NCBI GenBank assembly: GCA_030248215.1 | Contig: JASANG010002240.1 | Location: forward strand, 30,252-94,251 | Direction of reading: 5' to 3' | Source: Enoplolaimus lenunculus | Taxonomy: Eukaryota > Nematoda > Enoplea > Enoplida > Thoracostomopsidae | Length of the DNA stretch: 64,000 bases | Part shown: in pieces, positions 15,501-26,600 of the stretch | Numbering within the stretch: position 1 is the first letter of the stretch | Layout of the letters: every line of letters begins with the position of its first letter | The notes under the pieces: generated by a model | The model's input: only the letters and a program-made list of their open reading frames with translations | Told to the model about the DNA's origin: nothing | Database searches by the model: none | Position numbers and translations under genes: made by a program

Positions 15501-18500
15501 ACGATAACACATTCCAGCCATCTTCCACCTAAAATACTGTAATTTAACAACACTCTTAGACAAGAGTATGCAACTGGGTTCATTATGCGTGGGAGAAAAT
15601 GTACCCAGTGAAGAGTGATCATCTACTCTTGAGCTGTGCAACCGGTGATCTGCCCACGACAAAAGCATAAATCAACTTTCGGATCAGGCAGAAATTTGCC
15701 GTTCCGTATTTTAAAACATTAATTACACTTTTAATCGGGCACTGTCCAAATTAGGCTCTTGCAGTTTTCACCTTCGATTGCAGCAACGCATATGTTTCAA
15801 AGTACAAAATCTCTGTTTCCTATAATGTCACTAATGTTGAGTTGCAATACTTTAAAACGAAAGCCTTGCAGTTCGTAAGCGGAATTTCAAGTGGGTGGTT
15901 CGAAGGTGCCTACGTGTTCAACTCGGGCAAACTTGATGAGCGTCAGTTGGCTTTTTAGAATATCTCCAAGGTAAAAATGCAGGATGCACTTTAGAATTTT
16001 TCCCATATTTAGTTGTATTTTTAATACATTTCCACTCAAATTTGCTATTTCAGAATTTTAGTAGTGCCGCAAATCCATTATGTTAGTTTTTGCTAGTATA
16101 ATTTCAAACCATGCGAAGATTTTCGTGTAGGGGCATAACTTGATTGTAGTTGGCCAAAAGGGCAAGAGCCTCCACTAGCGAAATGCCAGAAATTGCTAAA
16201 TTTGCATTCACTTTAATATAACCGTACCGTTTTTAAGTTAGATACCGAACTGAACAACCGCAACAGCAGCCTAATTGTAAGTCGACGCGCCTGAAAATAA
16301 AAAACAGTCAGTTTCTTGCTGAAAAAATCTTCCGAACTTGTTAACATCGCAAACAAACTTATACGTAATGTCTTTCTGTTATGGGCAGCGAATACATACA
16401 AAATTAAGCATGACACCCGCGCAATCTTTCAACTACCATTCAACGTATTTAACGCCCAGGGACTATTGCTACCCATTTGAAAGTTGCGACACCGCACAAA
16501 AGCTTACTTTGTTATCGTGCGACATTAACCAATGTCCGGTGCAACGATACACAGCTGCAAACATTTCCGCCGGATTTGCTCCTAATACATCGCCATCTAT
16601 ACGACCGCGAACAGCACAACAAAAGTCCATAAGCAACACAGAATCCAGGAAAATGTTATGTTTTTCCAACAGTCTCAGTAATTTTTCAAACGAAGTTGCA
16701 ATCGGTTTACGCCTGTCCAACAAATACCTGACAGAAAACGAGCTGGTAAGAAGTTTGAGAGCATATTCCGCAACAGAACAATTAATTATGGCCTGAAAAC
16801 ATCATAAACACGAGCAATTTTAAAATAACTGAAAATGCCTTTGGTTAGTTTGCAGAACTAATACCGAATCCCGATGAAAATCGAGACCAGCAAATATTAC
16901 AAAACCAAAATAAAGCACTTACTATTTCGAACACACAGTTGCAAATTAAAATTATAGACTCACTGCCTTTAATATCTCGTGTAACTCCCGTACACCAAGT
17001 CAGGACACAACACCTACTTACCTCAACGTTATCCAGTACCATATCTAAAATTTTTTCAAACGAATCTTTCAACGTTTCGTTTTCTATGCGTGCACGAGCC
17101 ATTTTTGTGTCGCCCATATGTGGCAACACCAACGCCGCTGTGATACACCGATACACAGAATTCACTATTTCCACATCAGAATTTTCTGCTGAATTAATCA
17201 GTTCCAACAAAACTTGATCAGCGGACTCTACCGTTGACCAAACAAACAGGTTAAATCGATCGAAATAATTTGAATCAAACATGCCATCACTGACAATGTT
17301 CGGCTGAAATACAGTCGCAAATACAGTCGCAAGCAGAGGCGTCCACTAGGAGGGATAGGGCAATCTATCCCCCAAAATTTCTGGAAACACCTACACACTT
17401 TTACAGACAGCAGAATAATCTGAAGACAGACGTAAAAACTTTTAAGCGCCATTTCCATATGAAATCCTGTCTACGCCCGGATTGCAATATCAACTACAGA
17501 AAGTCTTTTTAAAAAAATGTGAAGCGTACATAAACGGTCGTATATAACTTACTGTAAAATTCTCGAGTATTCGAAGGGACGCAGCTATATATTGCTTTGA
17601 GAACACAGGACAGAAACCAAGTGTTATGCAAAGCTTTTCAAAGCCTATTCACAACTTTCGGCAGAAAGGTGGTGACTCGTCCCCTTTTTATCAGCCTTTA
17701 TAAAAGGCCAATATTTTCGAAAAAGCGAAGACTGTTCCAGTACAAAAGTTGTGTTTGCAAAAGTGTTTATTGGACAATCCGCGCATTAATATCAAGCGAG
17801 TCTGAGTCCAGTTTACTTACACAAATGTAGCATTCTCTAAAACGGTATCCAAAATAAAACACAAAACTACAACAAGTGCAGCAAACAAAACGTACGTGTA
17901 AGTTGTATATCTGTGCTTCAACTAAACAATCTCCATTTTCAAACGCTGGACATTGTGAGCATACTAACTGTCCCAGTACATGCAAACAGCGATCATTAAA
18001 GTTGTCGATTTTGTAGGCGTAATCATATAAGTATTCTACAAATATAACAAACAAATTTTGCCAGACTTTTCTAAAATAAACGACGTCTTTGTAGCGTGAT
18101 ATTAAATTCCAATGACAACTTCACTTGTTTCATTAGTAACTTTCAACTAAGTTAACATAGAAAATCAATTGGTTGGCCTAACGTTTTTGACATAAAGACT
18201 ATAAAGACTTTATTCAACCTAATGTCAAGCAAATAAATTCAGTAAGTAATTGCCAATCATGGCTTACTCAAGAAATACGGCTTTACATCTTCATCAAAAC
18301 AGTGAAGCTTAAAAATGGGAGTAATCATATCAAGTACCATTTGAAAAGGCAGATCGACACCAAAAACCTGCAATAAAAGTATTACACTAATATCACCGGA
18401 AGCTGAATTTTGAAAAAAACAGCGGAGCCGGAACCTGAAACTGAAAAATACATGCCACCGAAAAATTCATCGTTATTTTCTTTTTCGCTGTATTATTGGC

Positions 18501-21500
18501 GAAATAACCTTAGTTGAAGATCAATATTCCCTTAATCTGCTGCATTTTAGATTTTCCTTATCCATGGAAAAGAAATCTACCTTCGATTGTTCATTTTCAA
18601 TGATTGTCAAGGGATATATACTATTCTAATTAAATCTATTAATTTTTTATTGTCACTTATTGAACAAGTTTGTATCAAAAATCTTCTTAAAGATTTGCAA
18701 ATTTAAAAAAACGATAAAAATGTAACACTACCGAAATTTTAAATTCAACATTTACTTTTTGCACAACAATTTGTCTTGAAATCGGTTTCATTTCTGAGTG
18801 ATTGCATGATATGTATGCACACGACACGTCCAACAGCATTTTAAGATCATAGTCTGCCATTGTTTCTATAGTTTTCGAATCAAATATAGTCAAAATCGTC
18901 TGAAAATAAAAACAAAACAAATATACAACAATTAATGTTCAATCTAAAATTGCGAAACAACCCAAACAAGCTTGAGCTGTGAAAATAATAAATCTTACTA
19001 ACCCTTTGAACTGCAAATAAATCAACGGACTCGCAGCCAAACATAGATGCATTTTTATGCTGTAGAGCTTTGACCAATAACAAGCTGACAATTCCGACAT
19101 TAACATTTCGATCAACAGACGTTTCCAGCAATTTCTAAAACACAATGTCAAGTTCCAAAATGAGAACATAGAAAATACTTTTGTACCTATTATGTGCCAT
19201 ATAAAACCGTAATGTATCGTGTTACAATCTGACTTACCTTTTACCACTTATAACACTTATGCGACTGCAATCATCGGACATTTACGACTGATTTTGCTGA
19301 ATACTATATCTCACTTAAAAATATAAATCTATATATACACAAGATGTATAACATTCAACCACAACATCTTCATGTAATTTACATAGCACCAAGCATGACG
19401 ATAGGATAACCTAGTCACTTCTCAACCACGCTGAACAGCTGTTATCCAACATAATACGTTACGAATAGATTTACCTAAAGCCTCAAAGCATTAGTTTAAT
19501 TTTAACTCGAATATTTTACTTACTAAATAAACTTCTAACACAATTTTACAAGTTTCTTTCCGCAAATAATTGAACAAATACTCGTGTAAATCGTACGCGA
19601 CCTTTGAAAGAGTGTCAACGTCAAAGTCATTTCGAATCAGTAAATTATAAATAATCGGCAGTTTCTATAATAAACATAAACATTATACAAAAATCCAGAC
19701 CTGAATAACACATTCCACCGGCTATCGCACGACAAAACGGTATTATATTACCATATACTTCTTGTATGTATTTATCATCATCTAATTAATATTATATAAA
19801 ATCTGATTTCTAAGCCCCAATACTAGAACGTTCTTTGATTTGACAACACTATAAATACCAGTCGTAGTGGGACTACATTTATTGAGCGAAGCTCGAACAC
19901 ACGTAAGCAATTAAGGTAATATGCAAATTAGTTATTAGCTAACTATTAATTTATCGGTTTTGGAGGTTTGTAAGCAATTTCCTCAGATTCCTCGCACTCA
20001 AAAACCCTTCAGCCACCTTAATAATTTTTGGAATAATTTAAAAAGTCCTAATTATGTCTGATCAATTAAGCTAATATGCAAATTAACTATTAGCTAACTA
20101 TTCAATTATCGGTTTTGGAGATTTGTAAACAATTTATTCAGATGCCTCGCACCCAAAAACCTTCAGTAAACCCTAATAATTATTGAAATAATTTAAAAAG
20201 TCCTAGTTCTGTCTTGTCAATTAAGCTAATATGCAAATTAGCTATTAGCTAACTATCCAATTATCGGTTTTGCATGTTTGTAAGTTATTTGTTCAAATTC
20301 CTCGTACCTAAAAACCCTTTTATGCTGCAATTAGATTGCTTCTAACTGCTCAATGCGAGGTTAACACCCCAGGATAACTGGCTATCAAACAAAAAAAGTT
20401 TATCAGAATCGGTTCAGCCGTTCCTGAGATTCTTTTCGGACGGACAGACGGACGGACGGACATCCACCTTTCGACCCCCAAGTACAAAACATAAAACGCT
20501 TCGCGAAACTCCGAGCTTCGCTCGGAGTTTCGCTTCGCTCAATAAATAACCCGAGATTACACCAACATGATAGAGTTTAAAATGTGCTAATGATGACTAT
20601 CGTATACTGTGCGGCTGATCAAAACAACCATTCATTTCAACTTCTAATACTCTAGGCTCTTTTCTGCACGCAGCGAACGTCTCTTTTGATTTGAAGTAAT
20701 AAATAACCGCTGAACATACCTCGTCGGCTGAGCTATGTAGCAGGTGCTTGACCCCTTTCACTGTTTGAAATAGCAACAAAGCGACACCTCCGCTCAACTA
20801 AAACATGCAATATTAATGTAAAATTTGCTTACGAACATGTAACCTGTTTACTAAATCATCACAATTAATTTACAGTTTGTACATACGAGCGAATTAATTG
20901 TGAATACGCCTCATTACAGAATATATCAAGTTATATACGCAAAAAATGAAAAAATTAAACTTCTAAACAGCTCAAATTTTTAAGCAGCTGCAGTACAGTA
21001 ACTAATCTGCAATATGTCAACACGGCTACGATCCCGAGTTCATTCGTACTAACCATTCAAAATTAGAAATGTGATGCTAATACAAAACACACCTGCTGAT
21101 TACCAGCTGCTTTTTGCAAGCACAACGTTGCAAATGCTTCGAAATTTGATATCTACAAGATAACAACGTATTTGTTTAGATTACTACAAATTAAGGACGG
21201 TCGATTCACCCCATCAGACGTTTTCGGAAACACATTCAAACATCAGCGTTAAAAAGAAAAACTACGATATGCATAGCTTGGTCAGTACCCACAGTTTTTA
21301 TGTCCATTAAACAGACTTTATAATTTAGTTCAATTTTAATATTTATACCTTTCGTGCTAAGAACGCAAAAGCTTCACTTGCGAAACGACGAATATAATTT
21401 TTCCTGTGACTGAACAATGGTAAGAACTTCCTGCAACAAAACCGAATCATATTAAACACTACTAACAATTTAGCAGTTATACATAACAAGAATTATTGTT

Positions 21501-23408
21501 CATAACAGAAAGACGTGTGTACAAAAACTATTATAATACGTACCTTGACAAGATTTCAACCATTCAACAAGTTGCTAGTTACTAAACCACAATATCTACC
21601 ACTAAATGAGAACCTAATCCTGGTTTTGCTTACATCTAATAAACTTTTCATACCATAAAAGACCAAGCCGTTCTCAAACAACCGCATCTAAAATGTGTAG
21701 AATTATCGATTCAAAAAATTCTTATTTCTTACTCGAAGCACAACGTTTGATTTTTGATCAAACTTCGCCATGAAAACTTCACTAAATACGAAATCGCAGA
21801 AAAGCAATGTTCTAACACATCAGCATCTTGTGGATTTGCATCAACCACCACGAGAACCAGTTCAAATATTTGCCAGAAATAGCGATAAAAATCAGACTGA
21901 AGATCGCGACAAAACGCAACGATGAGACTGAAAACCGAAATTCTGATGAATAACGTTATGGTGGCGCTATACTTTTGATGACGTTCGGCGCCGCCGTCCG
22001 TTACCCGTACGGGGCATCCGTCACCGTGCGGTATCGTACGGAAATTACTCACGTATCATACCGATGCCTGACCGCACCCGAGAGAACCAAAAGTACAGCT
22101 CAATATTACATATATATATAAAAATACAAAATAAAACAAAACCTTTAATAACAGTTAGTTCCGAATCACAGAATAATTTAGTATAATTTTTATCAGGATA
22201 TTTTGAAAAAATTAGTATGAAGCATGCATACTGTCGAAACTGGTATAATTCAGTTCCGGTTTACGCCCTACTATAGTGATCTAAAGAAAATTGCAACAGC
22301 AGATACATTGTAAAACATACTCGAGCAAATGTCTCAAAGACGATGGTGTAATTGTTGTAAAGGCCTTCTCAATTGCTGTAAAAACCGCGTCCTAAAATTA
22401 AATAGCTTTGGATAAAACCTAGAATTGTATATATGTTAAATTATATGTCACAATACGATTTTCCGTTAACAAATAGCGACACATACATATATGTTTATTA
22501 TTAAAATACAAAGATAAGGTTTATTTTTAGGCTTTATTTCTACATTAACTAACCTTTTTCAGTATTAACTGCGGATAACTTTGCAGATCGGGCGGAAGTT
22601 GCGACAGGAATGAACCTAAAACGCATGCGTTCCCAACATGTACATATACTGACATAGGTATTTACTTAATCTGCTGTATTTTACGTCGGTGATTGTCAAG
22701 GTTTATATACTATGCTAATGAAGCCTATTTTATTTTTATCGTCATTCCTTACTAAAATGCTTAATTTTCACTAAAAATTTAGTGTTACCGGAACTGGAAG
22801 TTGAAAAAATGCCGGAACCGAATTTACCCGGAATATAATTCGATATTTATATACTTGACATATTACGAAGCGACAAACTTCAACAATGCTTATAAATTCA
22901 AACTGAAAATAAATGGCCCTTAACACACTGCTCGGGCAAAACCAACATATTCTCTTTAATGTTTTTAATTTCAGTAGCATCCTAATGGGGCGCATAAACT
23001 AAACTCTATACGTATTAACTGGACAAATTCGTATAGCTCAACCCCCAAGATAAAGAAGTCAATACATATAATACGGTTTGTTTATAACGGAAAGATTTCT
23101 ATTATACATATATTATGGTATTTCCCTATTAAAATACTGCATACATGCGTATAGAGTACCCGGATATATCTGATACTATCCAAAAATAAGTTACAAGCAG
23201 CCAATTTGTAATGAATAACGAAACAAACGCAGAAAGTGACGAACTTACTGAACTGTTCCGTATAGTCTAAATCTTGAACTTTTTCAAGTTCCTGAGCAAA
23301 AAACGTTTCAAAGGCTTGGTCTGGAGTTGTGGATGAACCACCCGGATAATGGCGTGTATGAAGTAAATCAACATTGATCTGTGCAATGCGGTCAGTAAAG
23401 TTGATGTA
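590..23408 (-). CDS. UTP20: UTP20 ortholog, U3 snoRNP / SSU processome HEAT-repeat protein (multi-exon, C-terminus beyond window)
   Basis: UTP20 is a very large (about 2,500-2,800 residue) nucleolar HEAT-repeat protein of the U3 small-subunit processome, needed for early 18S rRNA processing. The gene runs right to left through about 40 exons. Translations align in order along the family: FTDRIAQINVDLLHTRH near the N-terminus, RRFASEAFAFLARK, then VQKLVLQCVFAYKYSWL, QILRFLCGCNQDELSVF, LFGVVAEEKDVDEIR and SSRHVLVEFALQ. Most introns are 100-500 bp, with AG acceptors and GT donors whose phases agree across most junctions. The initiator exon was not identified upstream of 23,408. The order stops near position 590, about three quarters through the human protein, so the remainder must lie left of the window. 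Block entries list the exons. No disabling change was seen. Identity rests on remembered human and yeast sequence, not a search. Confidence 0.93.
2510..2905 (-). repeat. Dispersed repeat with GACGGACGG and GAGCGAAGCTC signatures, copy 1
   Basis: Inside a UTP20 intron. One end reads TTTCGACCCCC plus a run of GTCCGTC units; the other carries GAGCTTCGCTCAAT. Between are AT-rich units sharing ATGCAAATTAG-type motifs. The same layout recurs at 19.87-20.55 kb in inverse orientation. No coding capacity was seen. It is probably a non-autonomous mobile element of unknown class. Confidence 0.7.
3475..3720. repeat. CCGGAACC-bearing dispersed repeat, copy 1
   Basis: Contains ACCGGAAC runs followed by an AT-rich body with TTTTTCGCTGTATTTTC, shared with copies at 5.7-6.2, 18.4-18.7 and 22.6-22.85 kb. 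It lies in a UTP20 intron. Confidence 0.6.
5735..6215. repeat. CCGGAACC-bearing dispersed repeat, copy 2 (both ends)
   Basis: The fullest copy of this family. ACCGGAACCGGAA runs occur at both ends (5755-5815 and 6060-6115), around an AT-rich body containing TATTTATTTTATTTG and TTTTAGATTTTC. It is intronic in UTP20. A related GGAACCGGAACAGG run is at 6915-6945. Confidence 0.65.
7285..12022 (-). CDS. UTP20: UTP20 exons, second middle block
   Basis: Exons read here: 11941-12022, 11457-11652, 10646-11150, 10367-10527, 10171-10297, 9815-9905, 9065-9141, 8394-8447, 8050-8223 and 7285-7434. Each has a recognisable counterpart in human UTP20: HFDNYVYDRTEVRALF (DWESYQFRTEEIDAVF in human), TRILHPYFEALVNYIKHKL, ERTLLTVQKLLQ, LNAWNPKRVDEPDFESR and DISIRDTGAYALQVL. 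A further short exon around 8.80-8.86 kb (CRTALCNLLK) is likely. The 10367-10527 exon does not phase with 10171-10297, and its 5' half overlaps a MITE, so its true acceptor is uncertain. Confidence 0.85.
7657..7970. repeat. Direct tandem duplication, two units of about 157 bp
   Basis: Two adjacent units starting at about 7657 and 7814 share long identical stretches such as GCTTCAATGCCTGTCATATA. The copies differ by substitutions and small indels. They lie in the UTP20 intron between exons 8050-8223 and 7285-7434, which already join in frame without them. Confidence 0.85.
10465..10625. mobile_element. MITE family C copy overlapping a UTP20 exon/intron boundary
   Basis: Ends read TTGTGATAGGTCTTGTAAC and AAACCTATCACGAACTGATG, an inverted pair also seen at 14.58-14.78, 42.67-42.85 and 59.6-59.8 kb. 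The left half coincides with the first part of the proposed exon 10367-10527, so either exon sequence derives from the element or the real acceptor lies inside it. Confidence 0.7.
12583..18035 (-). CDS. UTP20: UTP20 exons, first middle block
   Basis: Exons read here: 17896-18035, 17553-17594, 17022-17303, 16473-16792, 16228-16290, 15376-15528, 14303-14541, 13780-14038, 13228-13454 and 12583-12848. The last three are strongest. 13780-14038 ends at a GTAAGA donor in phase with 13228-13454 (VQKLVLQCVFAYKYSWL, then LCEDKTFNEGLVQFAVD). That exon joins 12583-12848 in phase to restore the conserved RxLYGR motif followed by QILRFLCGC. The 16473-16792 and 15376-15528 exons have clear splice sites, but their 3' junctions are not fully phase-consistent, so boundaries there are tentative. 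Confidence 0.82.
14577..14775. mobile_element. MITE family C copy (about 200 bp)
   Basis: Starts TATTCTCAGACGTGTATAGC and ends with GTGATTGTGAGAATATGG, an imperfect terminal inverted pair. It sits about 35 bp upstream of the UTP20 acceptor at 14541. No coding capacity. Confidence 0.7.
15172..15218. repeat. CAA/AAC microsatellite
   Basis: An imperfect run of AAAC then AAC units in a UTP20 intron. Confidence 0.85.
18268..23408 (-). CDS. UTP20: UTP20 exons, N-terminal block
   Basis: Exons read here: 23249-23408, 22321-22375, 21733-21927, 21349-21430, 21093-21152, 20608-20797, 19524-19664, 19003-19134, 18756-18899 and 18268-18367. The first carries FTDRIAQINVDLLHTRH, matching the conserved FAERLxNVNIDIIHRI region. 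22321-22375 joins 21733-21927 in phase to give LLDLIVAFCRDLQSDFY, as in human UTP20. 21349-21430 gives RRFASEAFAFLARK. A short exon near 21.62-21.68 kb is probable but I could not phase it. The 20608/19664 junction is also out of phase, so a small exon may be missing between them. The gap 19.87-20.55 kb is filled by a dispersed repeat. Confidence 0.85.
18395..18690. repeat. CCGGAACC-bearing dispersed repeat, copy 3
   Basis: Begins with GCGGAGCCGGAACCTGAA and continues with the family's AT-rich body (TTTTTCGCTGTATTATTGG, TGATTGTCAAGGG). It is intronic in UTP20, just upstream of exon 18268-18367. Confidence 0.6.
19870..20545 (+). repeat. Dispersed repeat with GACGGACGG signature, copy 2, with three internal units
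   Basis: Begins TTGAGCGAAGCTCGAACAC. It holds three tandem units of about 130-150 bp, each with ATGCAAATTA, TTAGCTAACTAT and TATCGGTTTTG, then ends GGACGGACAGACGGACGG, TTTCGACCCCC and GAGCTTCGCTCGGAGTTTCG. It is inverse to the copy at 2.5-2.9 kb. It fills a UTP20 intron. Confidence 0.75.
22580..22850. repeat. CCGGAACC-bearing dispersed repeat, copy 4
   Basis: Shares ATCTGCTGTATTTTACG, TGATTGTCAAGG and a terminal ACCGGAACTGGAAGTTGAA block with the copies at 18.4 and 5.7 kb. It lies between the first two UTP20 exons. Confidence 0.6.
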
Positions 23409-24564
23409 CTAAAAACACACTGTTACATTATATAATTATACAATAAATATTAAACTAATCTAGAGGCCATTACTTGTAAACAGTTTGATTGCATTGACTA
23501 CAAGCTGACACAATATGGGTTAACATATGATGCATTTGGCAATCCGATAACGTTGTACTTATGTGTACAAGTCGATGTGATCCTGAAACAAATTCTAAGC
23601 CTCACACGCCAATCAAAACAAACAATAGCTCCAACTTACCCGAAAGTTACCCTTTCGAACCATAATAAATATGAGTGAAACAGGTACGTAGCAAAAAATA
23701 ATAAATATAATATATAGGTGATGTGTACTGCCTTAAAATTAAAATATCGATGCAGATTTTACATAACCGTAACGTCTGCTGGACATATTCAAAATATAAA
23801 AGGTTCAGCAAGGCAGAAACAACAATCGCGACAAAATGCAATACGACAGCATTGATTAAGCTTTCATCGTCACTGGATACGTATTATCTGTTCATTTTAG
23901 TTGAGTCATTAAGCAACCGATCTGGCTTACCGTTTGACGGTTACTTTTAATCTGTTGTTCACTTCCTCTACTCTGCCTGACGATTGGCATATTGTTTATG
24001 GCACAAAAACCGTAAAATTTACCATTGTCCGCAAAATAAAACACTGAATTTCAACAACATAAAGCTCAACTGGTTTTTATCAACATTACTTAATTAGTTA
24101 AGAAATGCACATTTCCTCCAGTTAGCGATATGTTACCAGAAGAATACTCTCAATTTTTCGTTGAGGTGTTATTGATTACAAAACGTGAATACTAGAACCC
24201 GGGTTACAGCGGTTAGAGAACAGACGTCTCAAAGTGTCACTGATCAGACCACCGATATACCACAACAGGTGAAATTGATAGCATTTCAAAGTACTGTTAT
24301 GTATAAAAAGTTTAGGGCAAGAATCGGTACTTTTTCGCAGCAGAGTGCAGCAGGAATTCTGGTTTCTCATCCGACATTTTTTCACCTTCTGCTTCCGGTA
24401 AATTTTTACCAAACTTAGAAATTTGGGTACTAAATTTTGCCTGCTAAGTTAAACCAATTTTGCATATACAGGTGATCAGAAGTTGCTGGCACCTTATCAC
24501 CAGCCATCAGCTGCAAAAAAATCACGCATGAAGAATACTTAATCGTAATTTGTCTTAATATCGC

Positions 24565-25300
24565 TTGTCAGTCTAGGTAGGAATCGAGACATCAGACCTT
24601 TTTACTAAGCAGCTGGAAAAGCGGGTTCGAGCGGGGATCGAACTCTCCGCCTATGGATCATTAAGCGAGCACTCTACCACTGCGCCACGTAGCCAGCCTG
24701 TCCAACTGCATTTTTCGTCGACTATATGTGTTGACCGTACACCACAATATGCATTGCATTCATTGCATACCAGGACAAGCATGTTTCACATGCTTACATC
24801 GCTATCAAAGCGTACAATTCTTGTTTAATTGAGCGCTCAAAATATGTAAATCTAGATTAGATACCATCGCCATGGACAGTGAAATATCAAACAAGTTTGT
24901 TATTTGAATTAATTCAACCTTCTCGATTAAATTCAAAAACTCTAAATCAATTCAGAAGCGCTCAACAACATGGTTTCGGACTGGCCAATAAAAACGCAAT
25001 TGGAACAAATTCAGCCGACTAGCCACAGCGTTCAATCGTGCGACTTGAATTGAATAGTATATACAACCATATGAGACATGCTTGTCTGTTATTTGAACAT
25101 GCAATATAGTGCACTGTATGTATGCTAGCTGACAGCATACGGTCGACACATTATAGGTTGTCGACGAAAAATGCAGTTGGAAAAGCAGGCTGCGTGGCGG
25201 CTGGTAGATTGTTCGCTTAACATCCGCAGGCTGAGAATTCGATCCCCACTCCGGAGGCCCGCTTTTCCATCTGGTTCCTACCTAAACTGACAGGTACGTG
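24565..25300. mobile_element. Foldback element, arms about 290 bp, each arm with a tRNA-like module
   Basis: The arms, roughly 24565-24850 and 25010-25300, are imperfect reverse complements. Matching outer ends read AGTCTAGGTAGGAA and TTCCTACCTAAACTGAC; inner matches include TTTTTCGTCGAC and GACAAGCATGT. On the minus strand of the left arm (about 24,705-24,630), TGGCGCAGTGGTAGAG fits a pol III A box and GAGTTCGATCCCC fits a B box. The right arm has the same module on the plus strand (25,188-25,265), with a less good A box. It looks like a foldback formed from, or carrying, tRNA-derived sequence. No coding region. Confidence 0.7.
24630..24706 (-). other. tRNA-like sequence (SINE-head type), left arm of foldback
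   Basis: Reads GGCTACGTGGCGCAGTGG at its 5' side with a B-box-like GTTCGATCCCC about 45 bases on. I could not fold a convincing acceptor stem or anticodon loop, so it is not called a functional tRNA gene. A tRNA scan would decide. Confidence 0.5.
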
Positions 25301-26082
25301 GCGACAAAGAGCACGAATTCCGGTTAATTAATTGCAAATACGAGAACTTCAGAACTGTTTTGTGACCGAACTTGCCCATGACAGCTGCAAGTGCAAGTTT
25401 TAACTGCAAAAACAGGCAAGTCTGAATAGCACTTCTCGAAATTTTGGTTGTACGTAATCGCTGTTAAATGCAATGCAACTTCGAGCTCACCCAGCTATGT
25501 ATTTCACAATTCTAGAAAGTTAAAATTTAAATGGTTTATTTGATTTCTGTTATAAGTTCATTGCTAGTTTGGCCCAGGTTACTTTCAGGGGCGTCACCTT
25601 TTCTTGCGGAACCGCAACAGAGTGGAAGAGCAGCATTTGCAACTCCTGTTTGTGCATATGCTAAGATTTACTAAACTTTGTTGTTGCTGTTGCTGTTGTT
25701 GTGTGTGGTTAGCTAGATCCCTTAGTGCGGGGGTTTGGGGACGGCAGCCCCCTTCCTGCTTAAGATCGTTACAAATGCGGCGGGGGGTGCTGTAGGGTGG
25801 CAGCTCCCGCGCCATAAAATCAATGTCAACAAAAAATTTCTATCGTTTTTCGTTTTTCCTACAGAAATAAAACTCCCTCATTTCCCCATTTCCCATAGAA
25901 AGTGTAATGGCACAAGGGCGTCCACCCGTGGACATTGGGTGGCCGACACCCCAAATTTTGGTTCCCCACTTTCAATTTGACTGAGGCCAGACATTGTGGT
26001 TATGATTGATTTTTCGGTTCATAGATTTTCAACTCTACCCACGTTTTGAACCAAAAAACATTCGCACAGTTTTATAAAAGGA

Positions 26083-26281
26083 GTCCATGTAAAGATCAGG
26101 GGCGGACTGTTTTTCTGTGGGACTGCAATAGGGTAAGCTTAAGCTTCAGGCTAATTTTTTGCTTGGCTTAGGCTTAGGCTTCGGAATATGCTCAATCTTA
26201 CGCTTAGATTTAGGCTGAGGCGTAGGCTTAGGCTTAGAAATATGGTTATAATAATATTCAGCCCCTGATCTTTACATTGGC
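26083..26281 (+). mobile_element. Family A element (TTAGGC-carrying TIR element), complete
   Basis: Ends ATGTAAAGATCAGGGGCGGA and CAGCCCCTGATCTTTACATT are inverted repeats. The interior has GGACTGCAATAGGGTAAGC and then GGCTTAGGCTTAGG with diverged hexamers. It is near-identical to the copy at 51.80-52.01 kb, including flanking DNA. Confidence 0.85.
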
Positions 26282-26330
26282 AGAAATTTTTGATCCCAAC
26301 CGCCTTTGAAACAGTATTATGGTGTTTTAG

Positions 26331-26436
26331 TACATATGTCACAGCTCAAGTCATAATTCAGCCCAATTCCGATTTGGGCTAGTCCTAAGCGGAATTAATA
26401 CGACTTGAGCTAGCACAAGGCGGTATCAGGTTTGGT
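26331..26436 (+). mobile_element. Family L element, 5' fragment
   Basis: Starts ACATATGTCACAGC and matches 52052 onward (CAGCCCAATTCCG, GCGGAATTAATACGACTTGA). It is cut at GGTATCAGGTTTGG, where a family A copy begins. Confidence 0.7.
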
Positions 26437-26600
26437 AAAAGATCAGGGGCGGAACGTTTTTCTGTGGGACTGCAATAGAGTAAGCTTAAGTTTTAGACTA
26501 ATTTTTGTGCTTGGCTTTAGGCTTGGGCTTAGGCTTTAGGCTTTATTAGGCTTTTACAGACTTAGGCATATGCTCATTCTTATGTTTTGCCTGCAACGTT
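26437..26600 (+). mobile_element. Family A element, 3' part lost
   Basis: Typical left end (AAAGATCAGGGGCGGAACG) and TTAGGC-like interior up to about 26,585. The right end is replaced by the minisatellite that follows. Confidence 0.75.

Noticed and set aside
23930-23990. Possible first UTP20 exon beginning MPIVRQSRGSEQQIK
   Set aside because: It has an ATG and a GTAACC donor, but its phase does not join exon 23249-23408, so it was not annotated.
24630-24706. Functional tRNA gene
   Set aside because: A and B boxes are recognisable, but I could not fold a complete cloverleaf with a plausible anticodon, and the segment is embedded in a foldback element.
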